This document shows positions 62,861-64,000 of a stretch of DNA of 64,000 bases, piece by piece. The notes under the pieces were generated by a model. That model saw nothing but the letters and a program-made list of their open reading frames with translations, was not told the origin of the DNA and ran no database searches. Both the position numbers and the translations under genes were made by a program. Each line of letters begins with the position of its first letter. Position 1 is the first letter of the stretch. The DNA is taken from assembly GCA_965198855.1 (NCBI GenBank), contig CBDAPZ010000001.1, forward strand, positions 186,001-250,000, read 5' to 3'. The stretch is from BOG-908 sp965198855 (lineage in GTDB: Bacteria > Pseudomonadota > Alphaproteobacteria > Acetobacterales > Acetobacteraceae).

Positions 62861-63344
62861 ATGATAGTAAATGATGCGCAACAATGCCGCATCATTCAAA
62901 TGAGGGATGGAGCGGCATTATTCATTGACAATCTTGTCTCTGGCCTCCTCCGTAAGCGCGCTGAGATTACCGACGATCTGGAGGCGGCGCATAAGGCTGT
63001 TCGCGTCATGCGAGTCGGCTTGGCATGGATTAAATCGATCCACCTGTTCCGTTCGACACGAGCCTCTCTGATGTGAAGGTGCGCCCGGTGAATGGCCCGC
63101 ACGTCGCGAAATCGGGGGAGATGCTGCAGCCCGTCCACGACATGCTCTAGACGGCAAACGGCCCACTGGCCACACGGAGATCGCCTTGCGGCTGATCGCC
63201 CAGCAGCCTGCCAGCCGGCGATCAGGCTTTCGTGCCTACGATGGCGCGGCGGGCTGTTACGGCGCTTGGAAGGCCAAGGAAAAAGACGGCCCGGTGTGAG
63301 AAGGGGAAGGAGTTGCAATTGCTTTGGAGGACGAGCGACTCTGA
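62861..63344 (+). pseudogene. Decayed gene of a small conserved phage/plasmid-type protein family
   Basis: The remains read in three frames in order: first frame from ATG 62861, ALFIDNLVSGLLRKRAEITD, LEAAHKAVRVM and WIKSIHLF; then a shift to DTSLSDVKVRPVNGPHVAKS and EMLQPVHDML ending in TAG; then a shift to EIALRLIAQQPASRRSGFRA, AWKAKEKDGPV, TGA, EGEGVAIALEDERL and a stop. This order matches proteins of about 140 residues with N-terminal AALI-LL-KRAEI-LEAA coiled coil and a C-terminal winged-helix-like end (LTTREIAL). At least two frameshifts and two in-frame stops are present, so it is inactive. Function of the intact family is unknown. Confidence 0.7.
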
Positions 63345-63442
63345 AAGTGACAAGAGGTAAACTTACGGATTGCCGCCCCAGTCTCATCGAAGCCTGGTTC
63401 GGTTACGTCAGCTACCTGAGCAGCACTCTGCCGCATGAAGGA

Positions 63443-63475
63443 GGGCCGCCTCGCTGGAAACAGGGCGGCCCTTTT
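63443..63475 (+). terminator. Rho-independent terminator-like hairpin
   Basis: GGGCCGCC and GGCGGCCC pair perfectly over 8 bp, separated by 13 bases, followed by TTTT on the plus strand. It could end a plus-strand transcript through the decayed gene. It also lies just beyond the stop of the minus-strand small ORF at 63479. Confidence 0.55.
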
Positions 63476-63478
63476 GCC

Positions 63479-63652
63479 TCAAGGCGCCTTACCGTGCGCA
63501 CCTAACCGCTGCCGGAACTCGTTCTGCTTACTCTTATGGGATCGCGCCATAGACAGCGCGCTTTGGCTTAGAACGGCATAAGCAATAGCAAGCTGATCCG
63601 CGACCCTCTTGAGGAAGGCTCTTAGCTGGTTGGCTTGGTCATGATGCGTCAT
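63479..63652 (-). CDS. Small hypothetical protein, second of an overlapping pair
   Basis: The 57-residue frame starts MTHHDQANQLRAFLKRVADQ and contains the helix LAIAYAVLSQSAL, then a basic region (MARSHKSKQNEFRQRLGAHG). The ATG overlaps the TGA of the upstream ORF (ATGA at 63649-63652), a coupling pattern common in real operons. No family recognised. Confidence 0.4.
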   Translation of the reverse strand: MTHHDQANQLRAFLKRVADQLAIAYAVLSQSALSMARSHKSKQNEFRQRLGAHGKAP

Positions 63653-63750
63653 GCCTCCCGCATCGCTTTCCGCGCAAGAATGTAAGCCAGAGCCGTCTGA
63701 GCTTCACCTCGGGTGCTAAAAGCGGCGTGAGTGAAATAGACATGCTGCAT
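63649..63750 (-). CDS. Very small hypothetical protein, first of an overlapping pair
   Basis: The 33-residue frame starts MQHVYFTHAAFSTRGEAQTA and ends in a helix LAYILARKAMREA. It is accepted only because its stop overlaps the next ATG by four bases. An A-rich tract (AAAAAAAA) lies just before the start codon, with no clear ribosome site. Confidence 0.35.
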   Translation of the reverse strand: MQHVYFTHAAFSTRGEAQTALAYILARKAMREA

Positions 63751-64000
63751 TTTTTTTAAAAGCACTAAACATAGCAACAAGTTGTGGTTGGATAGGCGAA
63801 GTGAAAAATTGCCGATGGTTTAGAAGCCAGTGCTAGCCCAACCACGCCGCGCATTTGGGTGCCTTTATCGCAGCGGCGGTGATGTGTCGGAACCTGGGCG
63901 ATTCCGCGCTTATCAACCGACACACGCAGTGCATCCGGCGGAGGCCGCTGTGCGCAGATTGCATGTTTGGCCTCTTGATGGGTCGAACGTTTTCTCCTTT
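63751..64000. other. Right-hand end of window, nothing firm
   Basis: A plus-strand frame open to the window edge begins at GTG 63884 (SEPGRFRAYQPTHAVHPAEA) and could be the start of a gene that continues outside, but other frames are equally open and no ribosome site supports a choice. Confidence 0.3.

Overview
The window reads as chromosomal DNA of a GC-rich alphaproteobacterium, most likely of the family Acetobacteraceae. The supporting signs are a ChvI-type response regulator, a sorbosone-dehydrogenase-family protein, a CheD/CheR/CheB-type chemotaxis operon, a Bfr/Bfd pair, and AT-rich palindromic repeats that sit directly after stop codons in an otherwise GC-rich sequence. Taxonomy is inferred from gene style only; there is no rRNA or tRNA gene to confirm it.

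Layout. 0-1 kb: the tail of a regulator and a small conserved protein. 1.3-7 kb: a complete tripartite RND efflux operon (outer-membrane lipoprotein, periplasmic adaptor, inner-membrane pump). 7-12 kb: an acyltransferase, an orphan ChvI-like regulator, a HugZ-like haem/FMN protein and glgX. 12-17 kb: a CheY-like regulator divergent from an AI-2E-type transporter that is translationally coupled to a CHASE3 hybrid histidine kinase. 17-20.5 kb: a DbpA-like RNA helicase and a chemoreceptor carrying a C-terminal PilZ domain. 20.5-29.8 kb: a tightly packed minus-strand chemotaxis operon (STAS, cheY, cheA, cheW, cytoplasmic mcp, cheR, cheD, cheB), with a divergent gene carrying a CheZ-like motif. 30-35 kb: a second acyltransferase, argB and a GAF/PAS hybrid kinase. 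35-36 kb: bacterioferritin and its ferredoxin, with a Fur-like palindrome upstream. 36-50 kb: mixed accessory and envelope genes (Thr-rich exported proteins, DUF2786 plus SprT-like pair, cobalamin adenosyltransferase, glycosyltransferase-like protein, FkbM methyltransferase, Hint protein, esterase, GH26-like hydrolase, host-attachment-like protein, Hsp70-like protein, LLM oxidoreductase). 50-55 kb: two uncharacterised genes, a small clan-CD (caspase-like) protein, and an NfeD/SPFH pair with an outer-membrane protein. 55-61 kb: a double methyltransferase and a PhyH dioxygenase that share an FDExxYL repeat module, then a sorbosone-dehydrogenase-family protein. 61-64 kb: low gene density, with a DUF3833 lipoprotein, small ORFs and a clearly decayed gene.

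Functionally, about a third of the window is signal transduction: chemotaxis with two receptors, two hybrid kinases and three response regulators. The che genes overlap by 4-8 bases in several places, so they are probably translationally coupled. No flagellar genes are present here. The best candidates for something under-described are the FDExxYL-module enzymes at 55.3-58.7 kb, the caspase-like protein at 52 kb with its unknown neighbours, the CheZ-like gene beside the che operon, and the repeat family that follows many genes.
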